Assembly (NCBI GenBank): GCA_014529385.2
Contig: CM043958.1
Location: 86,436,525-86,500,524, forward strand
Length of the DNA: 64,000 nt
Reading direction: 5' to 3'
From: Adiantum capillus-veneris
Lineage: Eukaryota; Streptophyta; Polypodiopsida; Polypodiales; Pteridaceae
Shown: positions 35,281 through 45,750 of the stretch, one piece after another
Numbering within the stretch: the stretch's first letter is position 1
How the letters are laid out: each line of letters starts with the position of its first letter
Program-made: the position numbers and the translations under genes
Notes under the pieces: generated by a model
What the model was told of the DNA's origin: nothing
Databases searched by the model: none
Seen by the model: the letters and a program-made list of their open reading frames with translations, nothing else

Positions 35281-35288
35281 CTAGAGAT

Positions 35289-36851
35289 TCATATATTTGT
35301 GTGTCTATGACACTAGGGAAGATAGTAGTACTTTGAGGATGGCTTTTCTAAGAGCTCCTAGAGAGTACCTATTGGTTCAAGATTCTACACAAATCCTACT
35401 AATCTTATCAAAATATTTTTAAATGGTAGTGAAAGGTTCCTCACGGACCAAAAACTAGAGAGATTTTCATCTCTGCGCATGGTTGCTTGCTCATGTCCTC
35501 TCAAAACAAGTTGACTATGTAAGTAAACATCAGATTTTGTGAGCACAAAGTTATAAAGTACAAAATGATATCATTCCAATAATCTAGTGACAACTGTACA
35601 AAGAAGAAATTAGAAGGAGAATCTTTGATGACTCTCCATAGATAACACAACTTACTTGCATTGTGAGACTCAATCACATGCTACACAACTATAGATAGCA
35701 TACCAAAGCCATCAACAAAATAGCACACCCCAATATTATGAGGTGTGAAGCCTAAACATTGAAAGCCATAAAGAGGTTAATTCTCTCCAGCATGATAAAC
35801 TTAAAGATGGAGATGATGTTAAGCTCTTGTGTAAGCTACAAGGGTATTTTTCTTACCATTCTATCTTTATGTTGGAGGTGAACCCTTGCAATGCCCACAC
35901 ACTGTTCACACCTCCTGTTGTTGTGATATGCAAGTCATGTGAGCTCATAATTTTGCCACCTTCAGGAGTAGATGTTTCCATGTAGTGTAAGTGAATGAAA
36001 GTAAGAGGAGTAGAATATTGTCTCATGTTGTAATGGACATGAGAAAAGGGAGAGGAGCTAGCTTGGTGTGAAACTATGTGGTGGGCAAGGGGAAGAGATG
36101 GGGAAGAAGCTTGCTTGGTGCTACAATGGAGGTGGGAGAAAGATAACAGAGAGATCATGCTGGACCAAAGGGGATGCATGTGGTTGTTAAAGCAATGGAG
36201 AGCTTGGAAAAGGGTTTATAGAGAGAGAAAATCACTTTTTAGCTATAGAATAGGTTTGGAAAGACTTTGGAGGGTGGAAAATGATGTTTTGAAAAAAAGA
36301 TTAATAATTATAATTTTTTGGATTTTTTAGTGCACATTTATGACTTTTGGAGGTCAAAAATTCTTTTTTGACCATGAAATATGTTTGGGGACTTTTGAAG
36401 GAGGAAAAACTTGAAATTGAATTTTTTTTATAAAAAAATCAAATTTTTAGTATATTTTTAAATCCATACCAAAAAGTGGGGGAGAAGAGGTCAAAGTGGT
36501 CCCACCATGATCCCTTTCCCCTAGCCACCTCCCTTACCTTCTCACTAGGTAAGAGGCCATTAAGAGGTGTAGGGCTACCTTGTCCCCCTACTTTTTTGAG
36601 GGTATAGAGTGTTTCCACCACCCTCTTTCTATTGGCTGGCCTCTAATTAACCTTAATCCCAAAGAGCCCCTATAGGGTTCATATTTTTTCTAATGATAAA
36701 GTGCCACTCAAGTAGCAAAGCTTGACTTTTGACCATACATCATGAATTTTGTAAGTGACATTTTTTACTCTTAGAAACACCATTTTGCTAAGGCATATAA
36801 GGCACTGTACATTGGTGTTTTATCCCACGACTAGCCAAAAATGCATTAAAT
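35289..36851. other. Intergenic, no gene seen
   Basis: Contains short chance ORFs (for example 35853-36179 minus and 36076-36330 plus) that overlap on opposite strands and show no domain. Confidence 0.45.
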
Positions 36852-38404
36852 TCATGAGACATATACTCCCCCCCCTTGATTGGAATGGAGGGTGCCCATA
36901 GTACATTTTGAGACATTTTCAGTCATAGCCAGAAATTGTTTGAAGCACATAAATACTTTGGACTTTGCTTTAAGCGGAAGTACCCATGCATGCATGGAGT
37001 AATCATCAATGACAGTCACGAAATAAAGGTAATTGCCCAAGGACGGAGTTTGCATGGGTCCACAAACATCACTATGCACAAGTTGCAACCTGCATGTGGC
37101 CCTAATTGAACCATCCTTTGGAAGCATCTTACCCAAAATACAGCCTTCACAAACATGTTTGACAGGTGCTTTTAGAGGCAGCAAAGAAGCAACCATATCA
37201 GATTTCCACAAATGCAACAAACTGGCAAAATTTAGATGTCCAAAACATGCATGCCAAAGTTTTGCATCTAAAATAGCCTCAGAATCCACAAATGCATTTG
37301 CAAAATTTTGACCACACTTGTCATACAAAGTGAGCTTATACAAGCCACGACATAAAATGCCAGATGCAACAATTTCATCACACCAAAACTTAGATCATGT
37401 ACAGTACATCTATCATTCACGAATTTGACTACAAGTCCAAGTCTAGCAAGTGCAGATACACACAAAAGATTCTTCTTGATCCCAGGTACATAAAGTGCAT
37501 CAACAAATGTGAAAGAACTGCCATTTTCAATAGTAAGCACAATCTTTCCAACTCCATGGACCGGATAAGAGGCATTATTGGCGAATTTCCATGAGGGACA
37601 GACTCAACAGAGGTGAACAAATCACGATGTGAGGTAATGTGCTTTGTAGCACCACTGTCAAAGTACCACACATGTGAATCTATAGCAACTGACATGCATG
37701 CATCATGAACAACAGGATTATAGGTACACTATACACTAAAATCCCATTCTGCATCAACATCAACATCACAATCTCCTTTCACAAAAGACTCAACAATAGC
37801 TGCATTTGTAGTGGAATGAGCATTTGCAGTGGAACCACCCTCCTTCTTCTTAGCCTCTTTGGCCTTCAACTTAGGACATTGCTTGATCAAGTGATCATTT
37901 GCAGTGGAACCACCCTCTTTCTTCTTAGCCTCTTTGGCCTTCAACTTAGGACATTGCTTGATCAAGTGATCATTAACTTTAAAATAATGGCAACACATCT
38001 CCTTTTTGCCCTTATCACTAGAATTTCCAGATGAATTGCTGTCATCATAAGCATTAGGAACATGTGATTTTTCACTCACAGAAGAACCAAATGAAGTGGC
38101 TACATTGCTGTTACCACCTTTTCTTTGAGAAACAATAAAGACCTATTTCAAGACCTGCAACATCCTCAACATCCCATGTATCCTCAGAACCAAAACGTAC
38201 ATCAATGCCTCGCACAATGTTTCAAACGCCCTTCACCACAAGAACATGTTGCATCATATAAGCCCACATAGGGCAATTGTCCCCATCCAATCTGTCCTCA
38301 GTAGCAAACATCTTGAACACATCTGTGTTGTTGTCAGCCATGGTAAATGTTGTACTTGATGTGAAAACTGCCCGAAAAGAGGAGAAGGAAAGAGAGAACA
38401 ACAC
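36852..38404 (-). pseudogene. Minus-strand copia gag-protease-integrase relic
   Basis: Read right to left. A gag start lies near 38340 (MADNNTDVFKMFATEDRLDG) and is followed by a large deletion of the capsid body. Next come a zinc knuckle (CCHYFKVNDHLIKQC, about 37990) with a 75-bp duplication, then a protease active site WYFDSGATKHITSHRD (about 37660), shifted downstream. GAG-pre-integrase (LWHACFGHLNFASL...HVCEGCILGKM) and the first part of the integrase core (LQLVHSDVCGPM, VIDDYSMHAWVL) follow. The relic stops near 36852, where a run of eight G on the coding strand (HSNQGGGVYVS) breaks the expected NGGEY frame. RT and RNase H are absent. Confidence 0.85.
37822..37971 (-). repeat. 75-bp in-frame tandem duplication over the zinc knuckle
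   Basis: Two copies, 37822-37896 and 37897-37971, differ by one base noted. Each encodes NDHLIKQCPKLKAKEAKKKE and five more residues, so the His and last Cys of the knuckle are duplicated. Confidence 0.9.
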
Positions 38405-38524
38405 GTGCTATATAACACAAACCGTAGAAGACCGTAAGGAACGCACAAAAGCTCACTGAAATTTGAGAAGGTGAGCAGGCATGTGATGGTGACACTGACG
38501 ACTAAGCCCAGGAGGATGCAACCT

Positions 38525-38536
38525 GCTTTGATACCA
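38525..38536 (-). promoter_or_regulatory. Primer-binding site of the minus-strand copia relic
   Basis: The minus strand reads TGGTATCAAAGC, the initiator-Met primer site with one change. The adjacent LTR starts on the plus strand at 38539 (TGTTGGAGGTGTGC, the reverse complement of its 3' end). Its far boundary between about 38650 and 39290 is not resolved. Confidence 0.65.
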
Positions 38537-39168
38537 GTTGTTGGAGGTGTGCAATTTAAAGATCAATAGCCCTAGAATGATAGGCGTATATACAATGCAC
38601 GAGGGGAAAAACCTCCTAGTGAAGGACAAAATGCCCCGCCTATCCTAAGTGCGTTCACACACATCATTGCCACATGTATATGGTAACAACTATGTTGAAG
38701 CCAAGAAGAACGACAATGCCATCTTCCATAGTCCAACGGATCACGTCGATGCCGAGAAGAACGGTGAAAGCTAAAAAGAAGATCTAAGCAAAAAATTGTA
38801 GTCGATGTTGTATGCAGATGGTGCTATAGTAAAAGGTTCTAAGACTTGAGCAAAGGGGTTCATAGAGAAAATCAAGGGGATCTTCATGCACTACAGGGAT
38901 GCAATATGCAAAAAAAGAGAGCATGAAGGAGCATTATGAAAGATGGACCAAGGAGAGCATGAGGAAGAGTACCATGGCACTGAATAGGGGATGTCGTGAG
39001 CAACAAAACACAATAGAGGAACACAAGAGGGAGGGGTAAATCTCTTTAATCTCTTGACTCCCTTGAGCTCTAGCTCTCTTTCTGTTGCTCTCCCAAAAAC
39101 TCCATTGATCGCCCTCAATCCCAAGCTCATTAGCTTGATCTTTATTAAGCCATGATTAATCATGTCTC

Positions 39169-39170
<2 letters not shown>

Positions 39171-39202
<32 letters not shown>
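39171..39202 (+). repeat. CT microsatellite
   Basis: About 32 bp of uninterrupted CT. Confidence 0.95.
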
Positions 39203-39207
<5 letters not shown>

Positions 39208-39329
39208 GCTCCCATAGCCATCTCTTTCTCTCTTATGCCAAAAGCTTTGGTGCTTCATATCTCTCTCTTGCCTTGCCATCATTAAAGAGCTTCCATGATC
39301 TTAAGACATCATAATTTAAAACCTTTAAT

Positions 39330-40418
39330 CTCACTTACATCTTTACAAAGGTCATATCTCTCGGTTTCATTCCGAAATCGTTTCCGTGTGTGCGCGCACT
39401 TTCAAGAGTGCAAACAGGATTCCGATTTCGCCATTGGCAAGTTCAGCTTCCCGAGAGCGTTTCCATCGGGCGTCCTAGGGTTTACCCCCCTTTTGGATCC
39501 ATTCGAGCCATCAGAAACCCCATTTGAGCTATGGTTTAGGAGCTGAAATTTTCAGCCGTCTTGTGGTAGTTTGTGTTGCAGTGCTTCCATAGCCAGTTAC
39601 AGGTACCATTGTTGCAGTCTCTTCCATCTACGAGAGCCCACGGCTCATTCAGGAGTGTGTAGCCTCTTTCGAAGTGGCCTCATACACACACATAGAGTGG
39701 GAGCTTGACAGCATTGTCTTCTTCGACTATAGGTACAAGTACAGGCTACAGGTTTCAGTGCTTGCGATATTATGGTTTCAGTGGGAGCAGTTGTTTATGC
39801 ATACATGCATCTGTTGACACTTTTGACAGTGTTTGAGCTCTTTTGAGAGCGGATTGACTCCCCACAGGGATGTTTAGTTGCAGGCACATGCTTTTGACGC
39901 CTGTTTGAGGGTCTTGACAGACTTGTACGTCTTTGTGGATACTGCCATTGTACGCTTTTGTGGAGCCATCTTTTGGCTAGTACGGCAGTCCCGGCCATTT
40001 CTGAGACTTGGTCCGGAAGATAGCCATTTCTGAGACTTGGCTATACGTTTGTTTTGCTGCATAACCTACGTTGTTGAGGGTCGATAGCGTGAGGTTTTCA
40101 TTGAGTTGGGGTATTCTCAAATGTGGAGATATCTTCGGTGATACAGGTAGCAGGAGCATCCCTTACGAGGCCTCGCCATAGGATATGTATAGAGTGGTAT
40201 AGGTGCTTTTGACGCCGAGTTGGCGGTCTATGGTCAGTTTGACTATTTATGCGCCTCAGTTGATCTCTATACAGTGTGCTTTTGAGAGGCATTGCTCTCT
40301 TCTATGCTTTGTGAGTGACATACTTGGTCATTTTGTCTCGTATTTTGGTTGACATAGTCCCAAATACAAAGGAGACTCTGCCGAAATTTTTCCAGAATCT
40401 TTTGGTAGTTTTGTCACC
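39330..40418 (+). mobile_element. Long leader of copia element C
   Basis: Non-coding region upstream of the gag ATG. Blocks match the leader at 59460-60000: TTTGAGCTCTTTTGAGAGC, GGGGTATTCTCAAATG, GTGATACAGGTAGC, CATAGGATATGTAT, GCTTTTGACGCCGAGTTGGC. No 5' LTR matching the 3' LTR at 44547 was found, so the left end is missing or too diverged to recognise. Confidence 0.65.
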
Positions 40419-40989
40419 ATGTCTACTAGCAAAGACTGTGACATTTATGACATAAAGAAGTTTGATGGCACTAATTTTCAGCTTTGGAAGAATCAGTTGC
40501 AAGATGTGCTTGTCCAAAAGAAACAGAAATTGCCTATTATTTATGCGACACGGACTGAAGAGATGAATTTGACTCAGTTTCAGCGGGAGGAGATTGATGA
40601 GCTATGCAGATCTACTATTAGATTGCACCTTCCTGAATCAGTGTACTTTTTAGTGCTAGAATGTGAATCTGCCTATGCTTTATGGAAAAAGTTATGCAAC
40701 ACTTATGAGAAGGATACGACAAGTAATAAGGTTTTCATGATGCGAAAATTGTTTAACCTTCGCATGAAGGAGTCAGTCAGTGTTGCCAGTCATATTAATG
40801 ACTTTGATTCTCTATTTGCCCAGATTTGTGCACAACGGATCAATATTGAGGACGAGATGAAAGCAATCTTCTTACTTTGTTCGTTGCCACCCTCATGGGA
40901 TATCTTTTGCACAGCTGTCAGTAACTCTGGTCCTAATGCTGCGCTAGTGTACATTGATGTCACTAGTTCTCTTTCGTCAGAGGAAATGC
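40419..40989 (+). pseudogene. Copia C gag, N-terminal part (interrupted)
   Basis: ATG at 40419, MSTSKDCDIYDIKKFDGTNF, the typical N-terminus of copia gag (DUF4219/UBN2-type). It continues through YALWKKLCNTYEKDT, FNLRMKESVSVASHINDFDS and LLCSLPPSWDIFCTAVSNS to SSLSSEEM at 40988. The frame runs on into the inserted fold-back element and stops at 41025-41027. The remaining gag with its zinc knuckle resumes at 42455. Joining the two flanks restores the frame (SEEM-RRKAM), so gag was intact when the insertion occurred. Confidence 0.9.
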
Positions 40990-41285
40990 CATTAGGAGAA
41001 ACTTGGACTCAATTTTGGGCCCTGTAAGAAATGCCAACTCAGCATAGAGAGAGGTAATTATGAAAAATGCAAAAGTTTTCTTTTGGAATTCTATTTCTCA
41101 TAGTACATACGTAAAAGTTTGCTCAATCACTTAAATGCATGCTCGTATAAAATGCTTTTCGAGAGCCCAACTTAAGTGTACACAAAATTCCATGTCTGTG
41201 AATCTTAATGAGTGATGTGATGTGCGATGAGAGAAAACACATAAGAGTTGTTTTCAAAATACAAAAATACTGCCACGGAATAGAG

Positions 41286-42190
41286 GCACAAGTATCAATC
41301 ACCTTTTTATGAAGTACTCGCAATTTAAATGTGAACAGATTGTACTTGATAGTGATTGATAGGTACTATTTAAAACTATGAAGGAGTCAGAACCAAGCGA
41401 ATAGGGGCGCTTGAGGGGTCTCTGGGACCTCTATTCGCTTGGTTCTGACCTTATGACGCCCTAGGATTAAGATATAGCACTTTTAAAGCCCACGAATGCA
41501 TCCGGAACGTCCAAAAACCATAGGATAGCTCTTTAAAACACTGAAATCTGACGTCTCTAGCTCAAGATATAGCATTTTTAAGCCTAGGGTCTCATGAGGT
41601 CAGTACCAAGCAAATAGAGGCCCTTGAGGGATCTCAAGGGCCTCTATTCGCTTGGTACTGACCTCATGAGACCCTAGGTTTAAAAATGCTATATCTTGAG
41701 CTAGGGCCTCATGAAGTCAGTAGACCTCATGAGACCCTAGGTTTAAAAATGCTATATCTTGAGCTAGGGCCTCATGAAGTCAGTAGACCTCATGAGACCC
41801 TAGGTTTAAAAATGCTATATCTTGAGCGAATAGAGGCCCTTGAGGATCTCAAGGGCCTCTATTTGCTTGGTACTGACCTCATGAGACCCTAGGCTTAAAA
41901 ATGCTATATCTTGAGCTAGAGACGTCAGATTTCAGTGTTTTAAAGAGCTATCCTATGGTTTTTGGACGTTCCGGATGCATTCGTGGGCTTTAAAAGTGCT
42001 ATATCTTAATCCTAGGGCGTCATAAGGTCAGAACCAAGCGAATAGAGGTCCCAGAGACCCCTCAAGCGCCCCTATTCGCTTGGTTCTGACTCCTTCATAG
42101 TTTTAAATAGTACCTATCAATCACTGTCAAGTACAATCTATTCGCATTTAAATTGCGAGTACTTCATAAAAAGGTGATTGATACTTGTGC
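41286..42190. repeat. Giant palindrome, 343-bp arms with nested hairpins
   Basis: Arms 41286-41628 and 41848-42190. Within the left arm, 41386-41404 pairs with 41431-41449 (19 bp, perfect), mirrored in the right arm. A second hairpin straddles the arm edge: 41557-41628 pairs with 41633-41704 (72-bp arms, 4-bp loop GGAT). The motif CCAAGCGAATAG and its complement recur at the hairpins. Confidence 0.9.
41661..41820 (+). repeat. 63-bp direct repeats in the palindrome spacer
   Basis: Units beginning ACCTCATGAGACCCTAGG start at 41661, 41724 and 41787 (63-bp period). A fourth related unit starts at 41876 in the right arm. Confidence 0.9.
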
Positions 42191-42454
42191 GAGATGCACA
42201 AGTACAAGTACTTCACTTTATAGGATAGCAACAACGGGTCATAAAAAGGCGTTCGGCGCTTGTGCCAGATATCATTATCAAGCGCCTTACTTTTCTAATG
42301 ATAGTGACAATTTCACCAAAATGGTTTTCATGGACATTTTCAAAGTGAGAAAAAATATTTTTTCAACGTAACGTTAGCCTTCTTCCTATTGGCTAAGGAG
42401 CATTCTCTCACTAGAGTTGAAAGGCCCGAAAATGAGTCCATTTCTTTCCTAATG

Positions 42455-42725
42455 GCCGCAAGGCTATGGATAGCTCGCATCATGGCGAAGCTCATTATGT
42501 GCAAAAGGATGGAAAACAGCGTAAAGGTCGTTCTTGGCATCGTGAATCCAAGAAAGAGGGCAATAGAGATGCTTCAAAGGGTAGATCAAAGTCTCTTGGT
42601 CGTCGCAATGTTCAATGCCATTATTGTGATAAGTTTGGTCACATAAAGAAGGATTGTTATGCTTGGAAGCGTGACAAAGATAAAGGCAAAGGCAAAGACA
42701 ATGATGATAAAGAGCTGAAGAACTG
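42455..42725 (+). pseudogene. Copia C gag, C-terminal part with zinc knuckle
   Basis: Resumes after the fold-back element as RKAMDSSHHGEAHYVQKDGK, is basic, and carries CHYCDKFGHIKKDC (C-x2-C-x4-H-x4-C) near 42617-42658, then KDKGKGKDNDDKE. A TGA at 42724-42726 ends the frame just before the protease ORF, so gag-pol continuity is also lost here or needs a shift. Confidence 0.9.
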
Positions 42726-42731
42726 AACATA

Positions 42732-43778
42732 GTGCAAGATGATTGTGATGCACAAGACATCAATATGTTGACTGAAAATAATGATGTATTTTATGATGCA
42801 CAAGAAACTCTATCTTTGCAGAGTTCTATGTCAGCAGAGCTACTTGTTAGTGGTGAAGTGTCCCATACATGGATTCTTCATTCGGGCGCTTCGTTGCATG
42901 TCACACCTCATAGGCATTGGTTTACTACATATGAGGAAACCATTGGCACTGTTACGCTAGGTGACAGCTACTCTTGTGACATTGTGGACATAGGTGATAT
43001 TGCTATGGTTATGGAAAATGGGGTGAGGTTTACCATACATAATGTGCGTCATGTTCCAGCTTTGACACGAAATTTGATTTCTGTTGGACGTCTTAATGAC
43101 TTGGGTTACAAAGTCACTTTTCATCAGCAGTCTTGGCGTATTGCGAAAGGTCATCTTATTTTAGCCCATGGTTCTAAAGTTGGTACACTTTATCCTCTTT
43201 ATGTATCTGACAAGGACAGTGTTCTTTCTGTAACCGAGCTACCAACTATTGCTTTGTGGCATAGCCGGTTAGGTCATATGTCAAAGAAGGGAATGGAAAC
43301 TCTTTCTCATTTGGGCTACTTACTATCTTTATCATTTTCTGATTTTCCCTTTTGTGAACACTGTCAATATGGTAAGCAAACACGAGCACATCGTACACAG
43401 TCTTTTGACAAAGAAAGAAAGCCCTTAGAGCTTGTGCATAGTGATTTATGTGGGCCTATGCCTTCTAAATCCCATGGTGGTGCGTCTTATTATCCTACAT
43501 TCATTGACGATGCAACACGACATGTTTGGGTTTATGCCATGAAGTCTAAAGATGAGAGTTTTTCTTGTTTCAAAAAGTTCTTATCCAATGTGGAAACTCA
43601 GTATGAACATAAGTTGAAAGCTTTACGCTTAGACAATGGTCGAGAATATGTCTCCAAAGAGTTTGCAGACTTCTGTTCAAGTAGGGGAATTAAGCACGAG
43701 TTTACAGCTCCTTATACCCCTGCACAAAATGGTGTTGCCGAACGAATGAATAGGACCATCCTTTGCCTGCATATTTGA
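42732..43778 (+). pseudogene. Copia C protease, GAG-pre-integrase and integrase core
   Basis: A 348-codon open frame. The protease region reads WILHSGASLHVTPHR: the catalytic Asp of the D-S-G motif is His, so cleavage activity should be lost. NVRHVPALTRNLISVGRLND leads to the GAG-pre-integrase (LWHSRLGHMSKKGME... FCEHCQYGKQ). The integrase core has DDE residues in LELVHSDLCGPM, ALRLDNGREYVS and NGVAERMNRTI. Right after MNRTI the sequence jumps to the end of RT at about 43761, so the RT catalytic core has been deleted. The native product would be part of a gag-pol polyprotein. Confidence 0.9.
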
Positions 43779-44491
43779 AACTTAGCAAGAATGATTGTCC
43801 CAAATCTGCTAAGGAAAAAGCTGTGATGGCTAAAATTCCTTATGCTTCAGCTTGTGGTAGTCTCATGTATGCCATGGTGGCTACAAGACCTGACATTGCA
43901 CATGCAGTGGGAGTTGTCAGCAGATTTATGTCTAACCCTGGTAAAAAGCATTGGGATGTTGTCAAGTCGATTCTCAGATACTTGAGTGGCACTGCAGATA
44001 GACAGTTATGCTATGGTCGTGGAGATTCATCCATCCAGGGATTTGTAGACAATGACTATGCAGGCTGTGTTGACAGTCGTAAATCAACAACAGGTTGGAT
44101 TTACACATTTGCTGGTTCTGCTATTTCTTGGAGATATATTCTTCAAAATTGTACATCAATTTCTACCACAGAGGCAGAGTATGTTGCATTGAGTGAAGCA
44201 TGCAAAGAAGCTATTTGGCTTGCTCGCCTAGTGAAAGATCTTGGATTGAAGCAGTGTACACCAGTTCTTCATTGTGACAGTTAAAGTGCTATTGCCTTGG
44301 CTAACAATCCAGTGTTTTATTCCAGAACGAAACACATTGATGTGCGCTATCACTTCAGTCGTGAATGTCTCGTAAACAAGAGCCTTCATTTAGTGAAGAT
44401 TCCAACGTCAAAGAAAACAGCGGATGCACTCACTAAGAGTCTCTCCAACCATCAGTTTCAACACTGTCGTGAGTTGATGGGCATTGGGTGA
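43763..44491 (+). pseudogene. Copia C RT C-terminus and RNase H
   Basis: PAYLKLSKNDCPKS and GSLMYAMVATRPDIAHAVGV are the C-terminal end of copia RT. RNase H follows, with Asp in VDNDYAGCVDSRKSTTG, Glu in STTEAEYVALSEA and Asp in LHCDS. A TAA at 44282-44284 interrupts the last block, which continues in frame (SAIALANNPVFYSRTKHIDV...) to 44491. The YxDD region of RT is missing through the deletion at about 43761. Confidence 0.9.
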
Positions 44492-44535
44492 AGAGTGGTG
44501 CTCTTCCATTTTTATAGTCTCCCACATTGGCCATC

Positions 44536-44849
44536 AAGTGGGAGAATGTTAGGTTTAATGGCCATGTGGCCGACCGCTCATCACTAACTGCCACTAACCC
44601 TAAGTGTACAGCTATACACTTGTGTGAACCACTAACACTAAGTACAATGTGTATTGTGCCTTAGTACATAAGATAAAAGAAGAAAGAAAGGGGCATAGAG
44701 TACGTTGGCTCTCCCCCTTCAACCTGTGTGTGGCTATGGTGGTGTGTGTGTGTGTGTGAGTGTGTGAGTGTGTGGCTATGGTGGTGTGTGTGTGTGTGAG
44801 TGTGTGCGTGTGTATTCTTCTTCCGTTGTGCTCCCAGCTCCTCCCCATC
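44536..44849 (+). mobile_element. Polypurine tract and 3' LTR of copia C
   Basis: AAGTGGGAGA precedes TGTTAGGTTTAATGGCC at 44547. The LTR probably ends near CTCCCCATCA (44849); that end is uncertain. A GT-rich stretch inside contains a 42-bp tandem duplication starting TGGCTATGGTGG at 44731 and 44773. Confidence 0.6.
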
Positions 44850-45456
44850 AATTATAATTGGGTTTGAATACTCTTTTTACTGATGTTTATGTTATTGATG
44901 TTATGATGTTGGTCAAAGAAAGTCATAAAGATCTTGCATTTTTGGGCAATGCACTACTTATGGTTGGGTTTGGATACTCTTTCCTCTGCTATTTATGTTA
45001 TTGATGCAACGGATGCTATGAATGTTTATGTTATTGTTGCTATGGATGCTAGTCAAAGGGAGTCAAAGCTCTTCCATAATAGTAATAAGCTAAAGTTGCC
45101 AAAAATTCGTGGGATGAGGATGTTGCACTATGATTCAGTTGAAGCTTTAGTCTATTGTGGGACTCAACGGTGCTATGTGCTCTCAATGGAATTTGATCCA
45201 GGAGATTCCACATATCTTAAAAAGCAGGTTGAGACAAGCGACGACAACGGAAGTCCAAGAAGCATGGGTGTCTGTTTAAGTGGTGGTTCAACACTTTCAT
45301 AATAATGATAGGGTGAATATCACAATCCATGGCGATCACAAGGGACACATACCTAGCTCATGTGCTGACCTTTACCACTTGCTAGTGCATTCAATTGTAG
45401 CCACATGTTGTATGGATGATTTGTTGATGTTGGGACGTGTCACCATGTCATCACAA

Positions 45457-45460
<4 letters not shown>
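44850..45460. other. Intergenic, no supported gene
   Basis: A 122-codon ORF (44934-45302) has no recognisable domain. TTTATGTTATTG-type direct repeats occur around 44886-45035. Confidence 0.4.

Positions 45461-45517
<57 letters not shown>
45461..45517 (+). repeat. TC microsatellite
   Basis: About 57 bp of uninterrupted TC. Confidence 0.95.
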
Positions 45518-45518
<1 letters not shown>

Positions 45519-45632
45519 CTAATCAGTATTGGCTTATAAAAACCTATGTTTATTGCTAAATTTAATATTTACCTCTAACTCAAAGGTAACCAACCTCTCT
45601 TAGAAATATTCAGTGTAGACCTTCAAAATTAC

Positions 45633-45657
45633 ACTCTCTCTCTCTCTCTCTCTCTCT

Positions 45658-45728
<71 letters not shown>
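45633..45728 (+). repeat. Compound CT-TA microsatellite
   Basis: About 26 bp of CT followed by about 69 bp of TA, then a short CA run to about 45750. Confidence 0.95.
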
Positions 45729-45732
<4 letters not shown>

Positions 45733-45750
45733 AATATACACACACACACA

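Larger units (their letters stand above)
40990..42454. mobile_element. Fold-back transposon (1465 bp) inserted in copia C gag
   Basis: Terminal inverted repeats of about 35 bp: left CATTAGGAGAAACTTGGACT, and right (reverse complement) CATTAGGAAAGAAATGGACT, both continuing to GGGCC. Inside is a near-perfect inverted repeat with 343-bp arms, 41286-41628 and 41848-42190 (all paired positions checked sum to 83476, so no indels at those points). The spacer of 219 bp contains 63-bp direct repeats. No transposase or other ORF is seen, so it is non-autonomous. The flanks join as ...GAGGAAATGC and GCCGCAAG... with no target-site duplication. Confidence 0.9.

Noticed and set aside
35853-36330. Overlapping minus and plus ORFs as a host gene
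   Set aside because: No domain, no splice pattern, low-complexity composition and antisense overlap.
41661-41820. Regular 63-bp repeats that could suggest a CRISPR-like array
   Set aside because: The repeats are contiguous with no unique spacers, lie within a eukaryotic fold-back transposon, and have no cas genes nearby.
41686-41892. 68-codon ORF with repeated MLYLELGPHEV units
   Set aside because: It is simply the translation of the 63-bp DNA repeat (a multiple of three) and has no other support.
44934-45302. 122-codon ORF downstream of copia C
   Set aside because: It contains tandem-repeat-derived residues (YVIDATDAMNVYVIVAMDA) and matches nothing I recognise; kept only as a note in the intergenic entry.
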